In this document: positions 8,042-18,900 of the stretch, piece by piece
How the letters are laid out: each line of letters begins with the position of its first letter
Position numbering within the stretch: the stretch's first letter is position 1
Origin: a virus
Reading direction: 5' to 3' (one strand)
Virus record (IMG/VR): IMGVR_UViG_3300008117_007044
Location: 1-62,894 of that record
DNA length: 62,894 nucleotides
Made by a program: the position numbers and the translations under genes
The notes under the pieces: generated by a model
Told to the model about the DNA's origin: nothing
What the model saw: the letters and a program-made list of their open reading frames with translations, nothing else
Databases searched by the model: none

Positions 8042-10846
8042 TTTAATTTTCCAATCTTCTTCCGCTAATTCGTAAATATATTCTGAACTAAGACCTCTTC
8101 TACCCCAATAGTTTAATTCCTGTTCAGTAATATCCAAAACATCCTCTTTAAGTTTGTCTTGGTCGCCCTCTTCAAATGGCATCCCGTTTATCAATTCACA
8201 TTGAGCGGTTGTAAATATACCTCTTTGTTCAGGGTCGGTCACTAACAAATTGTCACGAACCTCTTGTTGGAATACCACTAACAAAGGTTCAATTCTTTTA
8301 TTGAAAGTAACGATTGCCCTCGGAACATTATACTCACCTGTCAGATTGGGGTTGTTTTCCAAAATATCTGCCTTCAACATATAACAATTCACAATTACTC
8401 CATCTTGTACTGGTTTCGAATTTGGGTTTTGGACTTTGTTATATTCATTTAAATCTTTGATTTGTTTAGCGGTCATTTTTTGTACGTCACCTTGAGACGC
8501 CTTTTTACCGTTATTGACATACATTATAACATCACCAAGGTTTACATTCAAACCCTCCTGTATTGCCAATTCCATGTGTGCCATACGAGACATACTATTA
8601 CCGGCCTTGGTTTTTTGTGTCAACCTTTTTTTATACTCGTCCAAGGTCAATTTTACTTTGGCTCTCTGAGCAATTTGGGATAAAGGAATTTTTTGGTCAA
8701 AAATTATTTTTAGATACTCATAGTAGTACTCGATAAAATCTTTACCTCTACCTTCTAATAGGAGTTTAATTCCTTTGTCCAAAAAGGTTTCGATATACAA
8801 GGGAAGTTTTTTTGACTTGATTGAATTACCTGTCAATTTGATTTTACCTCTTGCATCCATAACTGCGTAGTTTTTTCTTGCCAAATTGATACACGAAGGC
8901 CAAACTCCGTCAGTATCCAAAGCCATTTCACCCCTCATGAAAATATCGTTATATTCAGCAACATCCGCATCAGGTCCTGTATATTCTTTACCAACTTTGA
9001 CCTTCCAATTTAAACCACGACCAATATATTTGTGTTTGTCGACATCATCAGGACTTGAGAAGTTTACACCGTCAGTATCCATAACCAAGGGAGTATAACC
9101 TCGAGACATAAAGAATTTAATCATCTGTCTCAGATACTGACGACCCGTACAAGTAATCTGTTCACCCATGTACATATCACCCCAAGCAAAAACCTGAGGG
9201 GCGGACAAAGCACCGAACATTGAGTTGATGAAGATTTTGATGGGTAATTGTTTGTTAGAATAAGATGCTGATTTTTGAGGGTCAGTTTTCTCAAACTCTT
9301 CGGCAAGTTGTTTGTAACGGATACGAGTATCACGAAAATACTTTAACATTCCTTTCATCGCACCTGTAACATCACAGTCGGGGAAAACATCGTGTACGAG
9401 CTGAATAGAGGGGTATAGAGAGGAGAAGTCTAGCTTTAGGACATTCTTACTGTACCCGACTTTTAATAGTCGAGAAAGACCTCCTACGAAGTCTGTCTTT
9501 GATTGTTTCTCAGGGATTGCCAAACCGTGTTTATAAGACCACGCAAGCATTAGCATTTTCCAAAGGGTTGCCGTTCCCATAGTAGAAACCCTCTCATATG
9601 TGGTGGGAATCATTGAAGCTAGTAAGAATGAGGCTTGATTGAACTCTTGGTCTACGGCTAAGGTTTCTTCCAAGTCATCATCCAAATATCTCTCAACCAA
9701 ATTATCTCCTGTTGTTACAATATACACATCAGGTCTTTTTTTACAAGCCGTATCGATTTTCTCATCCAATCCGACCTTTTTGTAATTTCCATTCTGAATG
9801 TTCAACCAATACTCTTCTTTGGCCGCATACATTTTACCAATATCAGTGTGTTCAATATAGACACGGTCAGTTGCTTCTTTACCGATAAACTTGGTAATAT
9901 ATTTCAAACCAGCAGCTTTAATGTTCGAGTTGATTGCTTGTGCTCTACGCACCGCATGAATGATATCAATGACATTATAACCCCAAATTGAAGTTTGTAG
10001 ATAATCTTCTACCTCGTTTGCTAACTTTAGGATAGATTCCTTTCTTGTATAAGAATGTTGGGGATGTAAGGATTTGATAGACTTTCTTAAATCTATTCCT
10101 AGTTTTTGACTTCTTTCAAATATCCAGTGCCAATCGAAGTTCGCCGAATTATAACCACCGATAATACTTGGTTTAATTTCATCAATTACTTTGAAGAATT
10201 CTAAGATTGCATCTTTCTCATCCTTTTCATCAAGACATTCAATTACCCTGTGGTAACCCTTATTTGTTTTGATTCCAATCATGAATATACGACCGTCTTT
10301 TGGGTCCAAAGCGTTTGTCTCCAAGTCAAATACAAGTCGCGTCACTTGATTATAATCATCAAAACCTTTGAACAATCTTTTTTCTTTGGATATCAGATAT
10401 TGTTCAACAGGAGGTAAAACCATAATTTTGTCCTTGGTTTTTTCACCCCACGGGTCACAACCACCGTCACGGAAGAACTGAATTAGTTCACGATAACCTT
10501 TAAGGGACTTGACCATGAAAGTCAAACCATTCTCAAGACGTTCATTATCTTTCGTTTCTAATTTTTGAATTACAATCCCATATTTTGACATCGCTTCTTT
10601 CTGAGCAATTTTGGAATTGTTATAGAAATTTATACCACGGAGGTCTCCAACCCAAGCGAATGGTATAAATGTATCCTTACGAATCTCTTTACCCTTATTG
10701 GGTATTTCTTTGATTTTGAAAATGGAGTTTGAAACATAATCAAACTCAATAGCTACAATAAATTCTTCGGGGTCGTTACCATGTAAGAACGACTCAATTT
10801 CTTGAGGGTCAATCATATATTTTTCGAGTGGTTTATTGGCTTTCAC
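8018..10846 (-). CDS. 43: Family B DNA polymerase (gp43-like)
   Basis: The replicative polymerase, 942 residues. The 3'-5' proofreading exonuclease is intact by motif: Exo I FDLETNALD (Asp174, Glu176), Exo II GYNSANFDW (Asp238), and a candidate Exo III near YLDDDLEETLAVD (387-399). Polymerase motif A is KLDFSSLYPSI (473-480), motif B is IKIFINSMFGAL (about 536-547) and motif C is MDTDG (590-592). All catalytic Asp residues are present, and the length is like T4 gp43 (898). The longest start is GTG at 10846; no in-frame ATG lies upstream, and an alternative is the ATG ten codons inside (10816). A TATTTAT box lies 32 bases upstream. Polymerase genes in T4 are early/middle, so this promoter class may not be strictly late. 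Confidence 0.95.
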   Translation of the reverse strand: MKANKPLEKYMIDPQEIESFLHGNDPEEFIVAIEFDYVSNSIFKIKEIPNKGKEIRKDTFIPFAWVGDLRGINFYNNSKIAQKEAMSKYGIVIQKLETKDNERLENGLTFMVKSLKGYRELIQFFRDGGCDPWGEKTKDKIMVLPPVEQYLISKEKRLFKGFDDYNQVTRLVFDLETNALDPKDGRIFMIGIKTNKGYHRVIECLDEKDEKDAILEFFKVIDEIKPSIIGGYNSANFDWHWIFERSQKLGIDLRKSIKSLHPQHSYTRKESILKLANEVEDYLQTSIWGYNVIDIIHAVRRAQAINSNIKAAGLKYITKFIGKEATDRVYIEHTDIGKMYAAKEEYWLNIQNGNYKKVGLDEKIDTACKKRPDVYIVTTGDNLVERYLDDDLEETLAVDQEFNQASFLLASMIPTTYERVSTMGTATLWKMLMLAWSYKHGLAIPEKQSKTDFVGGLSRLLKVGYSKNVLKLDFSSLYPSIQLVHDVFPDCDVTGAMKGMLKYFRDTRIRYKQLAEEFEKTDPQKSASYSNKQLPIKIFINSMFGALSAPQVFAWGDMYMGEQITCTGRQYLRQMIKFFMSRGYTPLVMDTDGVNFSSPDDVDKHKYIGRGLNWKVKVGKEYTGPDADVAEYNDIFMRGEMALDTDGVWPSCINLARKNYAVMDARGKIKLTGNSIKSKKLPLYIETFLDKGIKLLLEGRGKDFIEYYYEYLKIIFDQKIPLSQIAQRAKVKLTLDEYKKRLTQKTKAGNSMSRMAHMELAIQEGLNVNLGDVIMYVNNGKKASQGDVQKMTAKQIKDLNEYNKVQNPNSKPVQDGVIVNCYMLKADILENNPNLTGEYNVPRAIVTFNKRIEPLLVVFQQEVRDNLLVTDPEQRGIFTTAQCELINGMPFEEGDQDKLKEDVLDITEQELNYWGRRGLSSEYIYELAEEDWKIKLGVLESV

Positions 10847-10878
10847 ACTATTGTGAAATTTACCTTACTCATTCAGCC

Positions 10879-10885
10879 ATAAATA
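10879..10885 (-). promoter_or_regulatory. TATTTAT box before DNA polymerase
   Basis: Minus-strand TATTTAT (context TATATTTAT), 32 bases before the GTG start at 10846. Confidence 0.45.
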
Positions 10886-10911
10886 TACGAAGAATATCTG
10901 TAATATCAAAA

Positions 10912-11289
10912 TCAACAACAACCTGTTTCAGAAATAAAACTGTCTTGTACGTTGATATATAACTCCTCTCTTATCGGTAGAATTAAATTACCCTCGTCGT
11001 TTTTGATGAGAAATTGACCTTGATATCTACCCACGGTATTTGTGTCTCTTGATGTAAATCTGAAATAAACATAATACTCAGGGGTTGCACCTAAGGGAAG
11101 GGTTATAGAAGTTATGTAACAGGGGGCGGATACTATTTTGGGAATACCAGTTTCAACATTTATCATCGTGAAATAGATTGTTGAAATGGGTAATGCCTCC
11201 ATAAGCTCCAAATATCCGGCCCTACCATCTTTTACAACTTGCATTTTCAAGAGTGGTAAAGTAGCATTTTTCTTGATAAAAAATTCCAT
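10912..11289 (-). CDS. Small tail/baseplate protein, BppU-like pattern
   Basis: A 125-residue beta-rich protein. Features such as FFIKKNATLPLLKMQVV, STIYFTMINVETG, GRYQGQFLI and ILPIREELYINVQDSF follow the strand order of the N-terminal domain of baseplate upper (BppU) proteins, which anchor receptor-binding proteins. The family link is a visual impression. It ends in a Cys pair (ETGCC). It is a single gene with a TATTTAT box 4 bases before its ATG. It lies next to fibre-like and glycosyltransferase genes, which suits a host-adhesion role. Confidence 0.45.
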   Translation of the reverse strand: MEFFIKKNATLPLLKMQVVKDGRAGYLELMEALPISTIYFTMINVETGIPKIVSAPCYITSITLPLGATPEYYVYFRFTSRDTNTVGRYQGQFLIKNDEGNLILPIREELYINVQDSFISETGCC

Positions 11290-11293
11290 AACA

Positions 11294-11300
11294 ATAAATA
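11294..11300 (-). promoter_or_regulatory. TATTTAT box before BppU-like gene
   Basis: Minus-strand TATTTAT, only 4 bases before the ATG at 11289. If it is a -10 element, the mRNA would be leaderless. Confidence 0.45.
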
Positions 11301-11305
11301 TACTG

Positions 11306-12979
11306 TTATGACTCTTTACGTAACTTCCTATCGTAATGGTCGAACCTATTATGTTCGGTTGGTGTCATAAGAAGTAACCCTGGTTTGAGTTTGCCCGCAA
11401 CAGTCTGCTGATACATATGACTCATCCACGTTTGTTCAAATGGGTGAGCCCAAGTTGTTTCTAAAAACATCTTTTTATTACCGGGCCTTGAGACTATTTG
11501 TGGCCAATTACAATAGTATATTTCACCTGTTGCATATGGTATACCTTTGTGGGAATCTATTTTGGTGAATTTTGTTTTTGGGGCATTTGGGTCTAATCCC
11601 ATATTTGGGAGACGAGGTTTCTCAGGCCAAAACTTTAATCTTACATCTTGAGGAACATTATACCAAGACCATTGAGTACTATTATCACCAAAGAACTCTG
11701 AAAAATTTAATTTTAAAAAATCAAAATTTTCTTTTTTAACAATTTCTAAAGATTTCGAATAGAGATTATCTGTGAATCTGTTGAAACCATTTTTACAAAC
11801 CTCTTGATTCGGATAGAAGAACATATCGTCCTCAAAGAAAAGGTAATAATCTAAATCCGTTTCTGTGTCAAAATGTTCTGCAATCCACTGTCTTCCACCG
11901 CAGATACCTAAATTATCCTTTTTTATTTCTTCGAAACCATAATCATCACATAATTGACTATAAGTTAAATCTGTTGTCCTGTCTGTAGAATTATTTAAAA
12001 GAAATTTTTTAGTTTTTAATAAAAAATCTTTATCATAAGAATTCATCGATTGTATCAGAGTTTCAAATTGTTCTGGACTGTTAAATGTTATAACATATAA
12101 ACCAACTTTATTTGTATCTAACATTTCCTGTGAGACAAATCCGCTCTCAGATTTTACTTCTAAATTGTTATTTTTCAAACCCTCAAAAAATTTACCTATG
12201 AGACCGTTACCTTCTATCTCAAAATAATTTATTAAATCTGAGTGTTTATAACACATTATACTAAAAATAGATTCTTCGGTACCCATCAACCCTTGGTCTA
12301 ATGTAGATTTCAATAAACCATAATAAATTGAATTTATTTCTGGTATAGTATACTTTGGTCCACCAAAGAATCCTCCTCTTGCAACTTTGTCTACTTTAGT
12401 ACCGGCAATCTCATTTAATCTTGAATACTCAAATCCATGAATTTCATTATTTGCCTCATATGGAAAACAAATAAAAGAAAACTTTGAGATGTATTTAGGA
12501 AGATTATTTAAAACCTTGTCGTGTGTGAAATATCCGGAGTGCACGGTGTTTGTAATACCTCCGTCAATCCAAAACATATATTCCGAATTAAATTGGTCCA
12601 TAATCTTGGCATCATGAAGTAGAAAAACTTTGGACATGACTAAAGGATTATAGTTTTCTAATTTCGATTGAGTTGAGTCTCTAAGCCACCCCGCAAGATT
12701 TTTCCAATCTTCATTGTTTCTTATCAGTTGTATTTTTTCAAAAAACTCATTTTCTCTGAACCAAGATATTGGTCTTCTAATAAATTGAGTATTCTCCTTA
12801 TTCCTTTTTCTAAAAACAAATTCTTCTAAAGACTCATCCCCGAAAATAATCATATTTTCAGACGCATCCAAAAGAGAATCAAATTTTTCCAAATAATGTT
12901 CATAGGGTCGTTTCCAACCCTCATTTAATTCAGACCTCCCGATGTCCCAAATACCCGTTACTAAAGTAATGTTATTCAT
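11306..12979 (-). CDS. Two-domain glycosyltransferase (HtrL/YibB-like + GT-A)
   Basis: A 557-residue, likely bifunctional glycosyltransferase. The N-terminal half (1-270) looks like the HtrL/YibB/WlaTC family: ITLVTGIWDIGR at the start, YMFWIDGG (134-141, an Asp-type metal/nucleotide site) and ARGGFFGGPKY (200-210). The C-terminal half (about 290-557) is a GT-A domain beginning GLYVITFNSPEQFETL and carrying an acidic FFEDDMFF motif (EDD 383-385), the usual nucleotide-sugar/metal site. It is the last gene of a four-gene operon in which consecutive ORFs overlap by 1-11 bases. Donor and acceptor cannot be read from sequence. Context with Thr-Pro-rich fibre genes suggests protein or glycan decoration. 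Confidence 0.75.
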   Translation of the reverse strand: MNNITLVTGIWDIGRSELNEGWKRPYEHYLEKFDSLLDASENMIIFGDESLEEFVFRKRNKENTQFIRRPISWFRENEFFEKIQLIRNNEDWKNLAGWLRDSTQSKLENYNPLVMSKVFLLHDAKIMDQFNSEYMFWIDGGITNTVHSGYFTHDKVLNNLPKYISKFSFICFPYEANNEIHGFEYSRLNEIAGTKVDKVARGGFFGGPKYTIPEINSIYYGLLKSTLDQGLMGTEESIFSIMCYKHSDLINYFEIEGNGLIGKFFEGLKNNNLEVKSESGFVSQEMLDTNKVGLYVITFNSPEQFETLIQSMNSYDKDFLLKTKKFLLNNSTDRTTDLTYSQLCDDYGFEEIKKDNLGICGGRQWIAEHFDTETDLDYYLFFEDDMFFYPNQEVCKNGFNRFTDNLYSKSLEIVKKENFDFLKLNFSEFFGDNSTQWSWYNVPQDVRLKFWPEKPRLPNMGLDPNAPKTKFTKIDSHKGIPYATGEIYYCNWPQIVSRPGNKKMFLETTWAHPFEQTWMSHMYQQTVAGKLKPGLLLMTPTEHNRFDHYDRKLRKES

Positions 12980-13859
12980 ATATTCTATTAAATTCCTCTA
13001 AGATTTTATAAAAACTTTTATTTTTCAGAAATAGTTCTTCACTAGTCCCTTGTGGTGCGTTATCCCTACACCACCAAATATCAAAATGTTTCCTAACAAA
13101 CAAATCGTTGTGGTTATAAAACATTAAAGTCATTATTTGTTCTTCATGAGGTAAAAACTTACAAGAATCATCCGACAAGATTTTTACAACATAATCTTCG
13201 AATGTACTAACCATGTTATCCCATCTATCTCTATGACCACCGAACAAACCACCAATAATATGAATTTGTCTTATATAGTTGGTATACCATTTTTGGTCCA
13301 CGGTTCCAGACCAATAATTCCTTTCATTCTCTTTCCCTAATATTAAAAATTTATCACTTGTGTCGATTATTAAATTTTCTGAAAAAGAATTGTTAAACAA
13401 CGTACTCTCATAAAATCTTCTCATACCATGAGGAAAATTCAAATACTTCAATGGTATCAAACCACAATGTGATAATCCGGCGTCTATCCAATAATAATAA
13501 TCGTATGATTTATCTTCGTTCCACCACCAAGAAAATTTAGAGTATTGAATTTCAATACATCTATCACCTCTCTTTATGTCCTCCACATTTTTTCTAAGAT
13601 TTATTAAATCTTTGAATTTGGAATTAGTCAAATCAAATATTTCAAATTTTAATTTGTTTTCTGATATATTGTTTTCTTTATAAAAAAACTCTTTCAAAGA
13701 TTCTATCTCTCTTTCAGAAGTATAACACAGAAAATCTGCATTAGTCATTTTTAAAAGAGATAGAAGACTGAACCTATAGTGAGTACCTCTGGCAGGCCTA
13801 CCCCCCAACTCTGTTCCATTCAAATCACTATAAATTGCTGTTATAAATTTAATTCTCAT
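12972..13859 (-). CDS. HtrL/YibB-like glycosyltransferase
   Basis: A 295-residue protein related to the N-terminal half of its downstream neighbour. Shared landmarks are a start like IKFITAIYSDL, YYYWIDAGLS (121-130) and IIGGLFGGHRD (201-211), with an HEEQIMTLM helix near 245. These fit the HtrL/YibB (WlaTC) family of putative LPS-type glycosyltransferases. It overlaps the next gene by 8 bases and the previous gene by 11, so translational coupling is likely. Substrate unknown. Confidence 0.7.
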   Translation of the reverse strand: MRIKFITAIYSDLNGTELGGRPARGTHYRFSLLSLLKMTNADFLCYTSEREIESLKEFFYKENNISENKLKFEIFDLTNSKFKDLINLRKNVEDIKRGDRCIEIQYSKFSWWWNEDKSYDYYYWIDAGLSHCGLIPLKYLNFPHGMRRFYESTLFNNSFSENLIIDTSDKFLILGKENERNYWSGTVDQKWYTNYIRQIHIIGGLFGGHRDRWDNMVSTFEDYVVKILSDDSCKFLPHEEQIMTLMFYNHNDLFVRKHFDIWWCRDNAPQGTSEELFLKNKSFYKILEEFNRIYE

Positions 13860-14592
13860 TATAATGGAAGTGTTTTTTTTCTTCTTTGAATTTATTATTC
13901 GTATCTTGATTCAAAAATTTGTGATGTATTTTTACTGGTGAGTATTGATTCCAATTATATGTTTGAGTATAAAAATTATTATACATCCCATGAGATACAT
14001 CAGAATATGAATTTTTCTGTGGTGCTATTGGTAAAATTGGAGTGTAAGATTGGAATTTAGGGTATACGTTTTTAACCAAATGTTCGTCTATTGGAAGAAC
14101 ATAATCACCGCTTTGAAATGCATAATCTTTTATTGTTCTGACAGCATCTAACACCTTTAAATCGTAAATCAAAATATTTGTTGCAAATATTTCTGTCAGT
14201 CTATCGTTTGGTTTAGGTGGAAGATTAGTTATATCCAACAATAAATCATATTTTGAACTTTTGTTTACTGGTCTATTCAATGTTGGTGCCAAATTCATTA
14301 CACCGAACTCGATGTCCGATATTTGTGATTCCAAGTCCTGAATTAAAGATTTACAATAAGGCATGAATTGACAATCATCTTCGATAATCATAACCCTTTG
14401 GTATCCTCTCTCTTCAGATATTCTCAGAATTTCTAAATGAGAAAGAGTACATCCCATGTAACTATTTCTATTTATCGCGTTGAATAATTCAAAATCCCAA
14501 CCAACATATTCTAATTCAAATTTTATGTCTTCTAACCTATCGGGACGAGATTCCAAATTTATTACAAACTTAGGTAATTCTTGGAATTTCAT
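13849..14592 (-). CDS. Glycosyltransferase family 25-like protein
   Basis: A 247-residue protein with GT25 (LPS galactosyltransferase/LOB1-type) signatures: FVINLESRPDRL at 9-20, GCTLSHLEIL at 47-56 and the catalytic-type VMIIEDD (EDD 71-73). The second half is less conserved and ends in a basic/His tail. It begins on the last base of the preceding gene (421-residue glycosyltransferase) and overlaps the following one, so it is in one operon. GT25 members add galactose or glucose to LPS or collagen-like proteins; the actual sugar here is unknown. Confidence 0.8.
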   Translation of the reverse strand: MKFQELPKFVINLESRPDRLEDIKFELEYVGWDFELFNAINRNSYMGCTLSHLEILRISEERGYQRVMIIEDDCQFMPYCKSLIQDLESQISDIEFGVMNLAPTLNRPVNKSSKYDLLLDITNLPPKPNDRLTEIFATNILIYDLKVLDAVRTIKDYAFQSGDYVLPIDEHLVKNVYPKFQSYTPILPIAPQKNSYSDVSHGMYNNFYTQTYNWNQYSPVKIHHKFLNQDTNNKFKEEKKHFHYNEN

Positions 14593-15857
14593 TAGCTTAC
14601 ATGGTTATGAGATAATTGTCCCGTCAATCTATCGCACCATCCCTTTGATTCTGAATGGGGCCATACAACCCAATACTTAGGTAATACATCAGTTTGAAAC
14701 TCCCTCCAAATTTTACAATATTTGTCAGGGTCATTCATTAGTCTTGTAATCTCAGATTTATCTGCATCTTTTCTATACAGGGTTTCGTCATTAGGTCCAT
14801 GGAATGCGACAACCCAAAAATCATAGTCTTTTTCAGGAACAGAGGAGTAACCAACATCAATACAGTGTTTATAAACAGTACAGAAAGACTTTTTCCAATC
14901 TTCTTCAGTTTCTATTGCAGGACTTGGCGGATAGTTTTTATCTAAACACCACTTATCTACAGCTCTTTTTTCGAATAAGAGACCCGAATACTTTTCATAG
15001 TCCCTTAGTGTTCTAACAGGTCCAAAACCATAAAGTCCATCATGTCCCTCTTGGTTTTCACCATCCATACCAAACAGTTTTCTGTTTGTAAGATGTGAAT
15101 GTTTATTTCTATCTCCCCAAGTTTTGTCATCATCCCATTGTTTAGTTCTACCCTTGCGAGTATACTCGTGATAAATTACTGGAATATGTGGATGAAATAA
15201 ATCATAACCCCAAGTATAAGCTCTTGCAGCAATAGAGATTTCTTCACCGTGAAAATAATATTCAGGATTGTGTTGAACCTCTTTTGCGAATGAACCTAAG
15301 GTAAAACAAAAATGTGCAGAATAAAATCTTGCTGGTACAGGTTTTGTCATTTCCCTCCAACCAGGAATTGTTTCAGGTAAAAAGAAAACTGCACCTTCAG
15401 GAATAAATCTATCAAACACCATTCTCCAAGCATCTTGTGCTCTTCCTGCAGGGTCGTTATCAGGGTCAAAGGAGGGTACATAACCCGTAAGTAGAGGTTT
15501 CTTATACCCATCCTTTTGAAGACCCTTTATCATGTTGATTAGGATTTCATCCCAATCTTTGACAAATCTCATGTGTGAGTCTATCTGTAAAGTATATTTT
15601 TCACCAGAGTATAATTGTTGAACTAAATTTCTTGCCCAACAAACCCCCTTAGCTTCTTGATAGGGAATGTCTAATATTCTAAAACGTTCATCATCTTTGT
15701 ATTCGTCTAAATTGTCAAATTTATCTGACTCAGAAAATTGTCTTGCAATACCAATAACCAAATTTTTTGGTTTTTTTGCATTTGCTAACATATCTTTTAT
15801 GGTTAAAACTAATTGTGGGTCACGATAACTAGCAATCTGAATAAAAATTTTGCTCAT
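14592..15857 (-). CDS. GlcNAc-transferase-like glycosyltransferase (Skp1 type)
   Basis: A 421-residue protein matching the pattern of the GlcNAc (PF11397-type) family, whose Dictyostelium member glycosylates hydroxyproline of Skp1. It starts IFIQIASYRDPQL, has GVCWARN near 71-77 and the metal-site motif LQIDSHMRF (DSH 93-95), then an acceptor region with a HGEEISIAARA motif, and CWARN/YHEYTRKG elements. It is first gene of the glycosyltransferase operon and lies just after the terminator of the 1128-residue Thr-Pro fibre gene. Because relatives act on Pro-containing protein sites, the Thr-Pro-rich fibre is an attractive substrate; that is inference. No TATTTAT box precedes it. Confidence 0.75.
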   Translation of the reverse strand: MSKIFIQIASYRDPQLVLTIKDMLANAKKPKNLVIGIARQFSESDKFDNLDEYKDDERFRILDIPYQEAKGVCWARNLVQQLYSGEKYTLQIDSHMRFVKDWDEILINMIKGLQKDGYKKPLLTGYVPSFDPDNDPAGRAQDAWRMVFDRFIPEGAVFFLPETIPGWREMTKPVPARFYSAHFCFTLGSFAKEVQHNPEYYFHGEEISIAARAYTWGYDLFHPHIPVIYHEYTRKGRTKQWDDDKTWGDRNKHSHLTNRKLFGMDGENQEGHDGLYGFGPVRTLRDYEKYSGLLFEKRAVDKWCLDKNYPPSPAIETEEDWKKSFCTVYKHCIDVGYSSVPEKDYDFWVVAFHGPNDETLYRKDADKSEITRLMNDPDKYCKIWREFQTDVLPKYWVVWPHSESKGWCDRLTGQLSHNHVS

Positions 15858-15883
15858 TGAAAATGGTTTTTTTTAAAAATAAA

Positions 15884-15909
15884 AAACCCTCAACAAAAGT
15901 AGAGGGTTT
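15884..15909 (-). terminator. Rho-independent terminator after fibre gene
   Basis: Inverted repeat AAACCCTC / GAGGGTTT with a 10-base loop, followed on the minus strand by TTTTTTATTTTT. It ends the fibre transcript (stop at 15933) just before the glycosyltransferase operon, which must use read-through or its own promoter. Confidence 0.85.
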
Positions 15910-15932
15910 GATAATAAGATTTATTGTAAAAA

Positions 15933-18900
15933 TTAGACGTTCAATACCGCCGATACATAAACAGTGTCACCTGTGACCCATGTCGTTGTTGCAGATTGTA
16001 TCAGTACTGCATTTCCTGAGGGTTCTGGTATCGGAGGTACCCCTATACCTGTACCAAACACAAATCCTGTATCTCCTGAAGTTGACCAAAATTTGAAAGA
16101 ATCTGTGTCTCCTGAATATATTGCAGAGTCACCATTCTGAGTAAATGTAATTGTTATAGTTTGTCCTGTAAAAGCTGAATAATAAGATGTTCTATCAGTT
16201 AAACTTGTGTCTATAGAGTTGAAATAAAAACCTCGTGATGAAAGACCCAATAAGTTTATTTCGGTACTTCCGAAATTATTAGGTTCGTTATTCATAATTG
16301 CATTTCCATCGGATGGCAAGTTATATGGTAAAGCAATCAAATTGTAAGAGAATCCTGAAACAGGTAGTGGACTTTCAGAGGGTGAAGGTGTAATTGTTGG
16401 TGTTGGAGTCACCTCTTCGGTCGGTGTTGGTGTAGGTGTTACTTCTGCTGTTGGTGTTGGTGTCGGGGTTTCTGGAGGTGCGGTACATGAACCATCCTCA
16501 GCCAATACTGTGATTGGTGTTGTACAATTCAAAGTCACACCTAAGAAATCATAATTAGATGGTCCAGTTCCAGTTATATCATAACACTGAACATTACCTA
16601 AACTGTCTGTTAAAGTAATCTTCTGAGCCGCAACTGAATTTAACACCGAGATTCTTATATCAACAACGCCCACGATTGTCGAACACAAAATCGTTCCATT
16701 ACCAGGAGTATTTGGTAATGCTTGACCAGAAACGTAAGTTGCTGAACTACCATTTACTGTCAAATCAGTTATGTTCACATCAACTGAAGAATTGGTCAAA
16801 ATTGTAATTTGACAACAAGTCTGTGTTGAAGTTGGTGTTAAAGTTGGTGTACAAGAAGGTGTAGGAGTTGGTGTCTCAGATTCTGTTGGTGTGCAAGTTG
16901 GAGTGACATCTGGTGTAGGAGTTGGTGTCTCAGATTCTGTTGGTGTGCAAGTTGGAGTGACATCTGGTGTAGGAGTTGGTGTCTCAGATTCTGTTGGTGT
17001 ACAAGTTGGAGTGACATCTGGTGTAGGAGTTGGTGTCTCAGATTCTGTTGGTGTACAAGTTGGACTCACTTGAGGAGTTGAGGTTTGCGATGGGGTAGGT
17101 GTAGGAGTTACTAACTCTTCACAACAAGGATTGAAATAATTTAATGAATAAGGAGTTGAACCCGAAACAACCGTATATGAATTACCTGAGAAACAATCTA
17201 CCTCAAGACCTGGTCCTAACAAAAATGTTGCAGGATACGTTTCTGCGGAATATACCTGACCTGAGCTAGTGCCAGGACAATATACCCAATCAATTTCAGA
17301 GTAACCTGATATAGTAAATTCAACGTAGTGATAACAATCTCCATACGGACAAGTTGGTGTTGGAGTTGGTGTTATCTCTTCAGTTGGTGTAGGTGTTGGA
17401 GTTATACCCTCCGTAGCGGTTGGTGTGGGAGTTTCTGTGTTCGTTGGTGTAGGTGTAGGAGTTACCAATTCATCACAACAAGGGTTAAAATAATTTAAAG
17501 AAACAGGTGTTGAACCCGTCAAAATTGTATACGAATTACCTGAAAAACAATCCGATTCGATTGTTGGACCTTCTATGAAAGTCGCCGGATAAGTATCGGC
17601 AGAATAAATAATAGCAGAGGTCGAGCCAGGACATAGTCCCCATTCTATAACTGTAAAGCCTGAAACAGTAATCTCAACATAGTGATAACAATCTCCATAC
17701 GGACAAGTAGGTGTAGGTGTTGGTGTCTCAATTACTGAAGTAGCAGTTGGAGTAGGAGTTTCTGTATTTGTTGGTGTAGGTGTTGGTGTCTCAATTACTG
17801 AAGTAGCAGTTTCGGTAGGTGTAGGTGTTGGTGTCTCAATTACTGAAGTAGCGGTTTCGGTAGGTGTAGGTGTTGGTGTCTCAATTACTGAAGTAGCAGT
17901 TGGAGTAGGAGTTTCTGTATTTGTTGGAGTTGGTGTTTGAGTCACAGTAGGTGTACAGGTTGGTGTCTCTAATATTGAAGTTTCCGTTGGTGTTGGTGTC
18001 GGAGTACCCTCAGGAGTAGAAGTATTAGTTGGAGTTGGTGTTGGGGTGACCTCACAATTACAAGCACCACTATATTGAATGTTCAAAACGTGCTGACCTG
18101 TAATCGAGTCATTTTGAATACAAATACCACTCAAAGTATATCCTGTTCCTATTGAATAAGGACCGGCATAGTTGCAATCTCCACAACAATCAATGTATTC
18201 TATCACAGCATTATTACAATCAATATCAAAAGTCACATTTGAATAACAAACTTGCGATGTTGGTGTAGGAGTCGGTGTCAGACCGATTGTTTCAGTTGCT
18301 GTTGGTGTTGTTCCTGTAAATGTTGTAGGTGTGACAGTTGGTGTTGTTGTGGATGTAGGAGTAGGTGTTGGAGTTTCTGAACCAATTAAAAACGCAGTAT
18401 TACATTTAATTGTTGAAGAAGCGCCACCCGCTCCTTGTAATGACGTTCTGACACCACCGTATGGTGCAGTCTTATCCATTTTGTACACATAAACACCATA
18501 GATGTATATTTCGTTGTTGAATATTGCTATACCTCCTGTTGCAGAATAATTATTTATGGCAACTGTTTTACTTTCGAACTCAAAAGAACCTGTATTATAA
18601 TCAAATTGATATAACGCAATATATGGAACCCCTCCGACTTCTGTATCTGAGGCAACCAACAATTTGTTATTTACAGTTACTAAAAAGTCTCCACCGACAA
18701 AATAACCTGAAGGTAGCTGATATTTTAAAGTTGCAGTCATTACTGTTGCAGGTGCTACAGGAACGGTCAGCTCCCAAACATTTTGTTCAAAATCGATAAA
18801 AACTAAATTACCATTAGGTGCTTGGCAAAGTCCAGGGCTTGCAGGAGCAGGTATCACAACATTTGAAGGGAAAGTTAAATCTCTATAAGTTGATGATACC

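Noticed and set aside
16891-17073. Plus-strand ORF of VGVGVS repeats opposite the fibre gene
   Set aside because: It is the mirror image of the Thr-Pro codon repeats; there is no start signal and it lies wholly inside the fibre gene.
16858-17935. CRISPR array from spaced repeats
   Set aside because: Units are contiguous, translate in frame to Thr-Pro linkers and have no unique spacers.
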